This document shows, piece by piece, positions 10,068-18,146 of a stretch of DNA of 64,000 nt (its first letter is position 1; the number at the start of each line of letters is the position of its first letter). The notes under the pieces were generated by a model, which searched no databases, was not told the DNA's origin, and was given only the letters and a program-made list of their open reading frames with translations. The DNA is from an uncultured Oscillospiraceae bacterium (GTDB lineage Bacteria; Bacillota; Clostridia; Oscillospirales; Oscillospiraceae). Both the position numbers and the translations under genes were made by a program. The stretch lies in the NCBI GenBank assembly GCA_947624385.1, contig CANQJZ010000001.1:1-64000 (forward strand). Direction: 5' to 3'.

Positions 10068-10409
10068 TTACATAAGCTCTTGGATGGGGATGAAGCCCAC
10101 AAAGTCGTATGAGATATGGATGCTCTGCCGCCGCTTGCCGCTGCTCTCGTCCGGGGCTTCTATGTAGATGGCCTTTACAAGCTCATGCAGTGCATACGGC
10201 GTCAGGTTTTCTAGTCCAACATATTTGTGCGCCTGGGCTATGAAGCGTTCCACATCGTCGGCTGTCTGCTCTTGCCTGGTTTCATCCTCTACAGAGTAAT
10301 CCTGAAGATCCTGCCAGAAGGCCAGCGCGTAGTTTGCAATTTTGAGAGAGTCCGCCTTGTCCGTTTTGATTTTTCGGATAGAATTGTCACTGAAATCATG
10401 GATCAGCAT
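10068..10409 (-). pseudogene. Chimeric transposon remnant: IS110-type transposase fragment joined to serine-recombinase C-terminus
   Basis: N-terminal HDFSDNSIRKIKTDKADSLKIANYALAFWQDL resembles IS110 DEDD transposases; C-terminal LENLTPYALHELVKAIYIEAPDESSGKRRQSIHISYDFVGFIP resembles the C-terminus of large serine recombinases. Confidence 0.65.
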
Positions 10410-10428
10410 GGCATTGACTACGCTGACA

Positions 10429-10959
10429 AAAAAGTACGACTACGACGAGTACATGTCCCTATTTTCCGTGGTGTTCCAGGACTTTAAGCTCTTTTCCATC
10501 TCCCTGGGCCAGAACGTGGCGGCCAGCACGGATTTTGACCGGGCGCGTGCAGACGAGTGATTGAAGCGCGCCGGGTTTGACGGGCGGGAGGCGATGATGC
10601 CTAAGGGCCTCGACACGCCGCTCTACAAGGACTTCGACAAGGAGGGCGTTGAGATCTCCGGCGGCGAGGCCCAGAAGATTGCCTTGGCCCGCGCCCTCTA
10701 TAAAGATGCGCCCTTCATCGTCCTGGACGAGCCAACCGCCGCCCTGGACCCGGTTTCAGAGTACGAGGTCTACAGCCGCTTTAATGCCATAGCCGGCGAT
10801 AAGACCGCAATCTACATCAGCCACCGCTTGGCCTCCTGTCGCTTCTGCGACAAGATCGCCGTGTTCCACGAGGGCCAGATTGTCCAAACGGGCCGCCACG
10901 AGGAGCTCATAGCCGACGCGGTTGGAAAATACCACGAACTTTGGACTGCCCAGGCGTAG
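10429..10959 (+). pseudogene. ABC transporter ATP-binding domain remnant (5' truncated, in-frame TGA at 10558-10560)
   Basis: YDEYMSLFSVVFQDFKLFSISLGQNVAAS (Q-loop), stop, then VEISGGEAQKIALARALYKDAPFIVLDEPTAALDP (signature/Walker B), ISHRLASC (H-loop), all in one frame; no Walker A. Confidence 0.8.
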
Positions 10960-11048
10960 TATTATACGGCAGAGTATTAATGCGCAGAATACCCTTCCGC
11001 AAAGAGCCGGACGCATGACGCAGAGCGTTATCTATGAGGTGTATTATT

Positions 11049-11261
11049 ATGAACGATGAAACTTCCAAATGGGTGCATTGTCCTGTTTGCAGGAGCAAAA
11101 CGAGGATAAAGGTTTATGAAGATTCGGTCCTGCTGAATTTCCCTCTCTTTTGCCCGAAGTGCAAGCAGGAGCATAACGTCAGCATCATACAGATGAAGAT
11201 GGTGATAAATGACGAGCCAGAAACACTGCCCCGACCACGCTTCCAGTACAAGTACCCCTAG
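11049..11261 (+). CDS. Cysteine-rich KTR-type zinc-ribbon protein
   Basis: WVHCPVCRSKTRIKVYEDSVLLNFPLFCPKCKQE, two CPxC motifs; family often found in integrative elements. Confidence 0.75.
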   Translation: MNDETSKWVHCPVCRSKTRIKVYEDSVLLNFPLFCPKCKQEHNVSIIQMKMVINDEPETLPRPRFQYKYP

Positions 11262-11484
11262 CAGAAGCTGCCGTTGCTGTCAATGGTCAAGATGAACGGC
11301 TCTCCGAGCCGCCATTGACAGCCCCGCCCGCTTCCGCTCTCCCTGTCTGTAAGAGGGGCGACAGCCATTTCTGCTGCCGCGCCTTTTTTAGCATCTGTTC
11401 CTTGCCTCACGCATCAGTGGTCGATGTCCGCATTTAAGTGCCTTGGACCCGTTCTGCCGCAAGGGGTTGAACGCGGCAAATGTA

Positions 11485-11544
11485 GGGGGGTAATGGTAGT
11501 ATATGGCGACACTGGAAAACCAGGGTCTATATGCGGACATGCTT
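11485..11544 (+). repeat. 60-bp hairpin element copy 1 (candidate oriT/recombination site)
   Basis: ggggggtaatggtagtatatggc...CTGGaaaaCCAGggtctat...gacatgctt; imperfect copy at 11661-11720. Confidence 0.55.
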
Positions 11545-11660
11545 AAAAATATTTAAGCATTTGCCGCCATATGTGCGGCCAAGTGAAAACGAGGGTTCGA
11601 TGTAACGCTTTTGGCCAGTCAGACCCCTTGCGGCGCAAGGCTTTCAGAGTGCCAAAGTCA

Positions 11661-11720
11661 GGGGGGTAAGGGTAGTATATGGCACACCTCGAAAAGCGGG
11701 GTCTATTGCGTGACATACTT
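11661..11720 (+). repeat. 60-bp hairpin element copy 2 (candidate oriT/recombination site)
   Basis: ggggggtaagggtagtatatggc...CCTCGaaaagCGGGGtctat...gacatactt. Confidence 0.55.
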
Positions 11721-11867
11721 CAAAGTTTTTAACAAATTCAAAGCAGACAGCGGAGGGCGCATTTTAGCACCATCCGCTGTCTGCTCTGTCGATTCCAATT
11801 CTGTAAGGCAGTTGCAAGATGTTCGTTTTTCTGGGGTCATACTGTCTTGCGAAGCACGCCCATCAGA

Positions 11868-11955
11868 GGGGGGGCCAGATTCTATACCCAGGTAGAGAAT
11901 CAGCCTCCCTCTGACGAGGGGGATGGCTCGCCCTTGCGGGCGAGTCGGAGGGAGA
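11868..11955. repeat. Type A multi-hairpin repeat, partial/diverged
   Basis: GCCTCCCTCTGACGAGGGGGATGGCTCGCCcttgcGGGCGAGTCGGAGGGAGAG (S5-S4-S3 order, as at 57627). Confidence 0.55.
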
Positions 11956-11964
11956 GACAGATAT

Positions 11965-12828
11965 TCACACCCCTGTGCCGTCGAAGGGCGGGGTGTACGC
12001 CGCCTCGGCGCTGGACAGCTCCTGGGTGTACCCCTCCAATAGCCCCAGCGCCGCCATATAATCGCAGGCCCGCCGGTATTCCTCCGCCGTCAGCCGACGG
12101 TCAGGGCCGCCGCGCCCGTTGGGGGTGTACTGGCCCATGAGAGATACCAGCACGTCCCCGTCGCGAAACGTCTCCCGTATCCAGTCCAGCACGGCGAAGG
12201 TGTTGTCCAGCTCCCCCGGCAGCACCAAATGCCGGATCATCACGCCTTTTATGAGCATGCCGTCGTCGTCCAGCACGTACGGCCCGGTCTGGCGAAACAT
12301 CTCCAAAATGGCAGCTTTCGCCACGGCGGGGTAATCAGCCGCGCCGGAGAGCCTCTCCGCCAGCGCGCCGTCCATGTACTTCATGTCCGGCAGATAGACC
12401 TGCACCTTCCCCGCCAGCGCCCGCAGGGCCGGGAGGGATTCATAACCGCCGGTGTTCCACACCACGGGGATGCCGGGCGGCGGCGTCAGCGCCTGCAGCA
12501 CGGCGGGCAGAAAGTGGGAGGCGGTGACCAGGTTCAGGTCGTGTACGCCCTGTTCCTCCAGCTCCCGGAAGATGGCCCGCAGCCGGTCTACGGAGACGGC
12601 CTTGCCCGCGCCGCCGGCGCTGATATCGGCGTTCTGGCAGAACGCGCACCGGAGCGTACACCCGGCGAAAAACACGGCGCCGCTGCCCCGTGTGCCGCTG
12701 ATACAGGGTTCCTCCCAATAGTGGGGCGCGGCACGGGCTATCACCGGCTCCCAGCCCACGCCGCAATAGCCGGGATGGGCTGCATCCCGGCTCGCGCCGC
12801 ATTTTCTCGGACAGAGTGAACAGAGCAT
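11965..12828 (-). CDS. Radical SAM protein (PflA-like / AmmeMemoRadiSam-like)
   Basis: MLCSLCPRKCGA..., AVFFAGCTLRCAFCQN (CxxxCxxC-type cluster motif). Confidence 0.85.
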   Translation of the reverse strand: MLCSLCPRKCGASRDAAHPGYCGVGWEPVIARAAPHYWEEPCISGTRGSGAVFFAGCTLRCAFCQNADISAGGAGKAVSVDRLRAIFRELEEQGVHDLNLVTASHFLPAVLQALTPPPGIPVVWNTGGYESLPALRALAGKVQVYLPDMKYMDGALAERLSGAADYPAVAKAAILEMFRQTGPYVLDDDGMLIKGVMIRHLVLPGELDNTFAVLDWIRETFRDGDVLVSLMGQYTPNGRGGPDRRLTAEEYRRACDYMAALGLLEGYTQELSSAEAAYTPPFDGTGV

Positions 12829-12846
12829 ATATTATCTCTCCCTGTT

Positions 12847-13437
12847 TCATCCCGCCGTGAACCGCCGCCAGAGCCACAGCATGAGCAGCGATACGGCCAG
12901 GCCCAGCAGCCCGGACCCGGCGGCCAGCAGGACTTTTTGATAGGGGCGTTTGCCCTCTTCCCGCGCCTTTTCGATCTCGGTGAGGGGCTTGCCCTCGGTG
13001 AAGGCCACGATCTCTTTGTAGGTCTGGATGTCGAATTTTTTCTTCCACTTCTCCACCCGGAGCGACCAGGCAAACGTCACGGCGGCCAGGACCGTCCAGA
13101 CTGCCAGGCCCCGCCAACGCCACAGCATCGCCAGCGGCACGCATGTGACCAGCATGACCGCGAACAGCGCCGTCAGAATAACGCTGTCCCGCCGGAAGGC
13201 CGCTTTTTCCTCGTCGTCGATCTGCTTTTTCATTTCCGCGATGTCTCCTTTGACAAGATCGTCAAGGGACGCGGAAAAAACCTCCGCCAACAGCAGCAGG
13301 CTTTTGATGTCCGGGCAGGTCCGGTCGTTTTCCCAGTTGGAGACAGACTGGCGGGTGGCGTACACCCGCTCCGCAAGCTCTTCCTGCGAAAGGCCCAGGG
13401 CCTGCCGTCTTTTTCGTATCTGGCCGCCAAGTTCCAT
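12847..13437 (-). CDS. XRE-family HTH regulator with C-terminal TM helices
   Basis: QIRKRRQALGLSQEELAERVYATRQSVSNWENDRTCPDIKSLLLLAEVF. Confidence 0.85.
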   Translation of the reverse strand: MELGGQIRKRRQALGLSQEELAERVYATRQSVSNWENDRTCPDIKSLLLLAEVFSASLDDLVKGDIAEMKKQIDDEEKAAFRRDSVILTALFAVMLVTCVPLAMLWRWRGLAVWTVLAAVTFAWSLRVEKWKKKFDIQTYKEIVAFTEGKPLTEIEKAREEGKRPYQKVLLAAGSGLLGLAVSLLMLWLWRRFTAG

Positions 13438-13531
13438 GTTCCGCGCCTCCTTGCCCTGCCAGCATACGGGAAAAGCGGCGAGGTGTCTATCAAAGTTCTT
13501 TTACATGGGGGTAACAGGTTATTTTTCTCTC

Positions 13532-13582
13532 CCTCAGTCAGCGCGGAGCGCTGACAGCCCCCTCGTCAGAGGGGGCCATTGA
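13532..13582. repeat. Type A repeat half-element (S2 + S1)
   Basis: CTCAGTCAGCGcggaGCGCTGACAGCCCCCTCGTCAGAGGGGGCC. Confidence 0.6.
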
Positions 13583-13599
13583 ATAAGGAAAGTTATTAA

Positions 13600-14202
13600 T
13601 CATTCCTCCGTTGTGATGGTGATGCTCTCGATGACGGGCTGTTCCGCCGGCAGGATAGTTCCGTTGTCGTCTATGGGCTTTGCGGCGGCGCAGACGGCGT
13701 CCACCACGTCCATGCCGTCCGTCACCGCGCCGAAGGCGGCGTACTGTCCGTCTAAAAACGTGCTGTCCTGGTGGACGATGAAAAACTGAGAGCTGGCGCT
13801 GTCCGGGTCGCTGCTCCTGGCCATGGAGATGGTCCCTCTGGTGTGGGAAAGGGGGTTGTCAAAGCCGTTGGCGGAAAACTCGCCGGGGATCGTCTCGTCG
13901 GACCCACCGGTGCCGTTGCCGTCCGGGTCGCCGCCCTGCATCATGAAGCCGGCCATGATCCGGTGGAAGGTCAGCCCGTCATAAAACCCGCTCTGGGCCA
14001 GGGAAACGAAGTTGTCCACGGTTTTGGGCGCGGCGGCATGGTCCAGCTTGACCGTGATGGTGCCGTAGTCCCTGATATTTATTTCCGCGTAATAAACGGT
14101 CCCGTCGTCGCTCGCCGCGTCAGTCTCGGCGGGCGCTTTTTTGCCGCACCCGCTCAGGCACAGAAGCGCTGCCAGCGCCAGTATAAGAAGTCTCTTTTTC
14201 AT
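13600..14202 (-). CDS. Peptidyl-prolyl cis-trans isomerase, cyclophilin type, lipoprotein
   Basis: Lipobox LCLSGCG; DNFVSLAQSGFYDGLTFHRIMAGFMMQGGDPDGNGTGG. Confidence 0.92.
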   Translation of the reverse strand: MKKRLLILALAALLCLSGCGKKAPAETDAASDDGTVYYAEINIRDYGTITVKLDHAAAPKTVDNFVSLAQSGFYDGLTFHRIMAGFMMQGGDPDGNGTGGSDETIPGEFSANGFDNPLSHTRGTISMARSSDPDSASSQFFIVHQDSTFLDGQYAAFGAVTDGMDVVDAVCAAAKPIDDNGTILPAEQPVIESITITTEE

Positions 14203-14317
14203 GTTCCAGCCTCCTGCATGTGTTTGTATAAGGATAGCACGCTCCCGGCCTCATTGCAAGGCGGGTCGATGTTCCTGCTGAGTTTGATACGATTCGCGTT
14301 TTCATGGTCGATAACCA

Positions 14318-14866
14318 TTAACTGCTAAAAAACTGCACGATGCTGTTTATTCCACAAAGAACTTTTTCGTCTTGAACGGCGGGCCTTTCATTCGTATTGT
14401 GGCTGTACACAACATCATGAATATTATAACAGTTCATATGATGCAGCAAAGTACAGGCTGTTTCATATGGCTTTTCCATATGTCCGTCTCCGCCGCCCAC
14501 AAGTATAACGGCTCCCTTTTTTGATTTTGGAATAGGGGTCTCATTTCTAAAGAAACGGGCGCAAAAATACCTCTGTAATCTGCTCCCTACATCCAATAAT
14601 CGGCCTGTTAATTCTGAGAAATAGACGGGGGAGGCTATTGCGATATTGTCGCATTTCTGGATATACGAATATACCTCCTGCATTTCATCGTGGATCGCGC
14701 AGCCGTCATTTTCCCGGCAAAATCTGCAATCCATGCAAGGCGAGATATTACATCTATACGCGTTTACAATATGACTTTCACCATTCAGCGCATTTACCAG
14801 TTTTTCAACAAGTAACGCGGTGTCTCCATTTACTCTTGGCGACCCGTTCAATATGATCGTTTTCAT
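14318..14866 (-). CDS. Flavodoxin-like NADPH-dependent FMN reductase family protein
   Basis: MKTIILNGSPRVNGDTALLVEKL...CMDCRFC...IASPVYFSELTGRL. Confidence 0.85.
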   Translation of the reverse strand: MKTIILNGSPRVNGDTALLVEKLVNALNGESHIVNAYRCNISPCMDCRFCRENDGCAIHDEMQEVYSYIQKCDNIAIASPVYFSELTGRLLDVGSRLQRYFCARFFRNETPIPKSKKGAVILVGGGDGHMEKPYETACTLLHHMNCYNIHDVVYSHNTNERPAVQDEKVLCGINSIVQFFSS

Positions 14867-15033
14867 TGTACTCTCCATGTGTTCAAACGCGCCGGTTCCG
14901 GCACTGGACATATACCCCACAGGCACGCTATAAATTATCCCTGCTCTTTGCATCGATCTTTCAGATTCCGATTTGCCGCGCTTGGCTCCGCGCAAGAATA
15001 ACACAAAAATGCGGAAAAATCTACAATTGCCCC

Positions 15034-15083
15034 TTGACAAATACCCCGGTGGGGTATATGATACGGATACCCCCAGGGGGTAT
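15034..15083 (+). promoter_or_regulatory. Sigma-A type promoter with two CsoR-type operators
   Basis: TTGACA(15034)-17 bp-TATGAT(15057); palindromes ATACCCCGGTGGGGTAT (15041-15057) and ATACCCCCAGGGGGTAT (15067-15083). Confidence 0.85.
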
Positions 15084-15101
15084 TTAGGAGGCTTGCGGAC
15101 T

Positions 15102-15410
15102 ATGGACGAGACGAAAACCTGCTGCTGCGGCGAAAAGCACACGGACCGGTCGGAGCAGGAAAAGCAAAAGCTGATACACCGCTTGAACCGGATCGAGGGA
15201 CAGATCCGGGGCATTCGGGGCATGATAGAGAAGGACGCCTACTGCACGGACGTATTGGTGCAGACGGCGGCGGTGGGCGCGGCGGTGAACGCCTTCGAGC
15301 GGGAGCTGCTGTCCAGCCACATCCACGGCTGCGTGGCCCGGGATATCCGGGCGGGCAAGGACGAGGTCATCGACGAGCTGGTGGCCACGCTGCAAAAGCT
15401 GATGAAGTGA
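15102..15410 (+). CDS. csoR: CsoR-family copper-sensing transcriptional repressor
   Basis: HRLNRIEGQIRGIRGMIEKDAYCTDVLVQTAAV...HIHGCV. Confidence 0.92.
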   Translation: MDETKTCCCGEKHTDRSEQEKQKLIHRLNRIEGQIRGIRGMIEKDAYCTDVLVQTAAVGAAVNAFERELLSSHIHGCVARDIRAGKDEVIDELVATLQKLMK

Positions 15411-15426
15411 GGGGGCATTTGCAAAT

Positions 15427-17964
15427 ATGGAACAGTATGCGGTCACGGGCATGAGCTGCGCGGCTTGCTCCGCCCGGGTGGAGAAGGCGGTGCGCCAGGT
15501 ACCGGGCGTGACGGACTGCGCGGTGAGTCTGCTGACCAACTCCATGGGCGTGGATGGCACGGCATCCCCCGCGGCCATTATAAAGGCGGTGGAGAACGCT
15601 GGCTACGGCGCGAGTTTGAAGGGCGCAAAAGCGGAGCCGTCCAGCGACGGCGCGGACGCGCTGGAGGATAAGGAGACGCCGAAAATGCTCCGGCGGCTCA
15701 TCGCCAGCGTGCTCTTGCTGCTGCCGCTGATGTACGTGTCCATGGGGCACATGCTGTGGCACTGGCCCCTGCCGGGGTTTCTGGCGGGCAACATCGTGTC
15801 CATGGGCATATACGAGATGGCGCTGACGGCCGTTATCATGGTGATAAACCGGAAGTTCTTCATCTCCGGGTACGGCGCATTGTGGCGGCGTGCGCCCAAC
15901 ATGGACTCGCTGGTGGCGTTAGGTGCCACGGCGTCCTTCGGGTACAGCCTGTGGGCCCTGTTTGCGGCCAGCTCCGCCATGATGGCGGACGGCCCTCACG
16001 CCGCCATGGCCTATATGGACGAGTATTATTTCGAGAGCGCGGCGACCATTTTGACCCTGATCACCGTGGGCAAGACGCTGGAGGCCCGCAGCAAGGGCAA
16101 GACTACCGACGCGCTCAAGAGCCTGATGAAGCTTGCTCCTAAAACCGCCAACGTCCTGCGGGACGGCGTGGAGGTCAGCGTGCCTGTGGAGCAGGTCCGG
16201 GCCGGGGACGTGTTCGTGGTCCGGCCGGGGGAGAATATACCCGTGGACGGGGTGCTGGAATCGGGCTCCGGCGCGGTGGACGAGTCCGCCATGACCGGCG
16301 AGAGCATCCCCGTGGACAAGGCCCCCGGCGACACGGTCTCGGCGGGCACGCTGAACCAGTCGGGCTTTCTCACCTGTCGGGCTACCCGCGTGGGCCAGGA
16401 CACCACCCTGAGCCAGATCATCCGCATGGTCAGCGACGCGGCGGCCACGAAAGCCCCTATCGCGAAAGTCGCGGACAAGGTGTCCGGCATCTTCGTCCCC
16501 ACGGTCATCGCCATCGCCGCCGTCACGGTGGCGGTGTGGCTGCTGATAGGAAGGTCGGCTGGCTTTGCCCTGGCGCGGGGCATCTCCGTGCTGGTCATCA
16601 GCTGCCCATGCGCGCTGGGCCTTGCCACGCCGGTGGCGGTGATGGTGGGCAGCGGCGTGGGCGCGAAAAACGGCGTGCTGTTTAAAACCGCCGCCTCCCT
16701 GGAGGCCACGGGCCGCACCCAGATCGTGGTCCTGGACAAGACTGGCACCATCACTCAAGGCCAGCCTCAGGTGACGGATATTTTGCCCGCGGCGGGCATG
16801 ACGGAGCGGGAGCTTCTGGCCCTGGCCTACGCCCTGGAAAAGCAGAGCGAGCACCCCCTGGCCCGTGCGGTGAACGACCGTGCGGCGGCGGAAGCGCTGA
16901 CGGCGGAGCCGGTCACGGACTTTCAGGCCCTGCCCGGTAACGGCCTGACGGCCAAGCTGGCGGGTTCCGTCCTCACCGGCGGCAGTTACAGCTTTATGGC
17001 TGCCAGAACGGAGATACCGGCAGAGCTGAAAGCCGCCTCCGAGGGCCTGGCGGGCCAGGGCAAGACGCCGCTCTTTTTCTCCCGTGACGGGGCCTTGCTG
17101 GGCCTGATCGCCGTGGCGGACGTGATGAAGGAGGATAGCCCGGAGGCCATAAGGCAGCTTCGGAACATGGGCGTGCGGGTGGTCATGCTCACCGGCGACA
17201 ATGCGCGCACCGCCGACGCCATCGGCGCCCAGGCGGGGGTGGACGCGGTGGTGGCCGGGGTGCTGCCCGACGGCAAGCAGAGCGTCATACAAAAGCTCAA
17301 GGAGCAGGGCAAGGTGCTGATGGTGGGCGACGGCATCAACGACGCCCCGGCCCTGACCGCCGCCGACACGGGCATGGCCATCGGCGCGGGCACGGACGTG
17401 GCCATCGACGCGGCCGACGTGGTGCTGATGAAAAGCCGGCTCACCGACGTACCCGCGGCCATCAGGCTCAGCCGGGCGACCTTACGCAACATCCACGAGA
17501 ACCTGTTCTGGGCGTTTATCTACAACACCATCGGTATCCCCCTGGCGGCGGGGCTTTTCGTCCGGTTCGGCCTGACCATGAACCCCATGTTCGGCGCGGC
17601 GGCCATGAGCCTTTCCAGCTTCTGCGTGGTGACCAATGCCCTGCGCCTGAACTTCTTCAAAATGCACGACCCAAAGCACGACCACAGGACAAAGCGTGAG
17701 ACCATTGATTTGGAACTCATAAATCAATTGCAAAATGAAAAGGAGAATGCTACCATGACAAAGACGATGAACATCACCGGCATGATGTGCGGCCACTGCG
17801 AGGCGCGGGTGAAGAAGGCTCTGGAGGCCGTACCCGGCGTGGCCGGCGCGGACGTGAGCCACGAGAAGGGCACCGCCGTGGTGACCCTGACCGGCGACGT
17901 GTCCGACGCGGCCCTCAAAAAGGCCGTGGAGGACCAGGACTACGAAGTCACCGCCATCGCCTGA
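15427..17964 (+). CDS. copA: Copper-translocating P1B-type ATPase with N-terminal HMA and C-terminally fused CopZ-like HMA domain
   Basis: HMA GMSCAACSARV; CPC in ISCPCALGLATPV; DKTGTITQG; C-terminal MTKTMNITGMMCGHCEARVKKAL. Confidence 0.95.
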   Translation: MEQYAVTGMSCAACSARVEKAVRQVPGVTDCAVSLLTNSMGVDGTASPAAIIKAVENAGYGASLKGAKAEPSSDGADALEDKETPKMLRRLIASVLLLLPLMYVSMGHMLWHWPLPGFLAGNIVSMGIYEMALTAVIMVINRKFFISGYGALWRRAPNMDSLVALGATASFGYSLWALFAASSAMMADGPHAAMAYMDEYYFESAATILTLITVGKTLEARSKGKTTDALKSLMKLAPKTANVLRDGVEVSVPVEQVRAGDVFVVRPGENIPVDGVLESGSGAVDESAMTGESIPVDKAPGDTVSAGTLNQSGFLTCRATRVGQDTTLSQIIRMVSDAAATKAPIAKVADKVSGIFVPTVIAIAAVTVAVWLLIGRSAGFALARGISVLVISCPCALGLATPVAVMVGSGVGAKNGVLFKTAASLEATGRTQIVVLDKTGTITQGQPQVTDILPAAGMTERELLALAYALEKQSEHPLARAVNDRAAAEALTAEPVTDFQALPGNGLTAKLAGSVLTGGSYSFMAARTEIPAELKAASEGLAGQGKTPLFFSRDGALLGLIAVADVMKEDSPEAIRQLRNMGVRVVMLTGDNARTADAIGAQAGVDAVVAGVLPDGKQSVIQKLKEQGKVLMVGDGINDAPALTAADTGMAIGAGTDVAIDAADVVLMKSRLTDVPAAIRLSRATLRNIHENLFWAFIYNTIGIPLAAGLFVRFGLTMNPMFGAAAMSLSSFCVVTNALRLNFFKMHDPKHDHRTKRETIDLELINQLQNEKENATMTKTMNITGMMCGHCEARVKKALEAVPGVAGADVSHEKGTAVVTLTGDVSDAALKKAVEDQDYEVTAIA

Positions 17965-17971
17965 AAGCCTC

Positions 17972-18146
17972 GCAGAGTTTGCGCCCGCAGGCGCAAATGG
18001 AGTGGGATATGATTTCCGGCGGCGTGTACGTCGGAAATCATTCTTCTCGGCCCGCAAACGTGAACGCCCCCATCCATCGGATGGGGGCGCTTTGCGCTGC
18101 AGCGGGCCGCAGCCTTCTCGTTTGAAAGGCTCTGCCTTTCAAACGA
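17972..18146. other. Cluster of hairpins downstream of copA, including a nested one
   Basis: TTTGCGCCcgcaGGCGCAAA; TGATTTCCG..CGGAAATCA; CGGCCCGC[..CGCCCCCATCCatcGGATGGGGGCG..]GCGGGCCG; CGTTTGAAAGGCtctGCCTTTCAAACG. Confidence 0.65.

Noticed and set aside
10558-10560. TGA as selenocysteine codon in ABC ATPase
   Set aside because: Gene also lacks its 5' half and Walker A and is fused to transposon debris, so pseudogene is simpler.
11485-11720. Possible two-unit CRISPR
   Set aside because: Only two imperfect 60-bp copies 176 bp apart with internal hairpins; no further repeats or cas genes.
15919-17292. 457-aa minus-strand ORF opposite copA
   Set aside because: Shadow ORF; copA motifs on the opposite strand explain the open frame.
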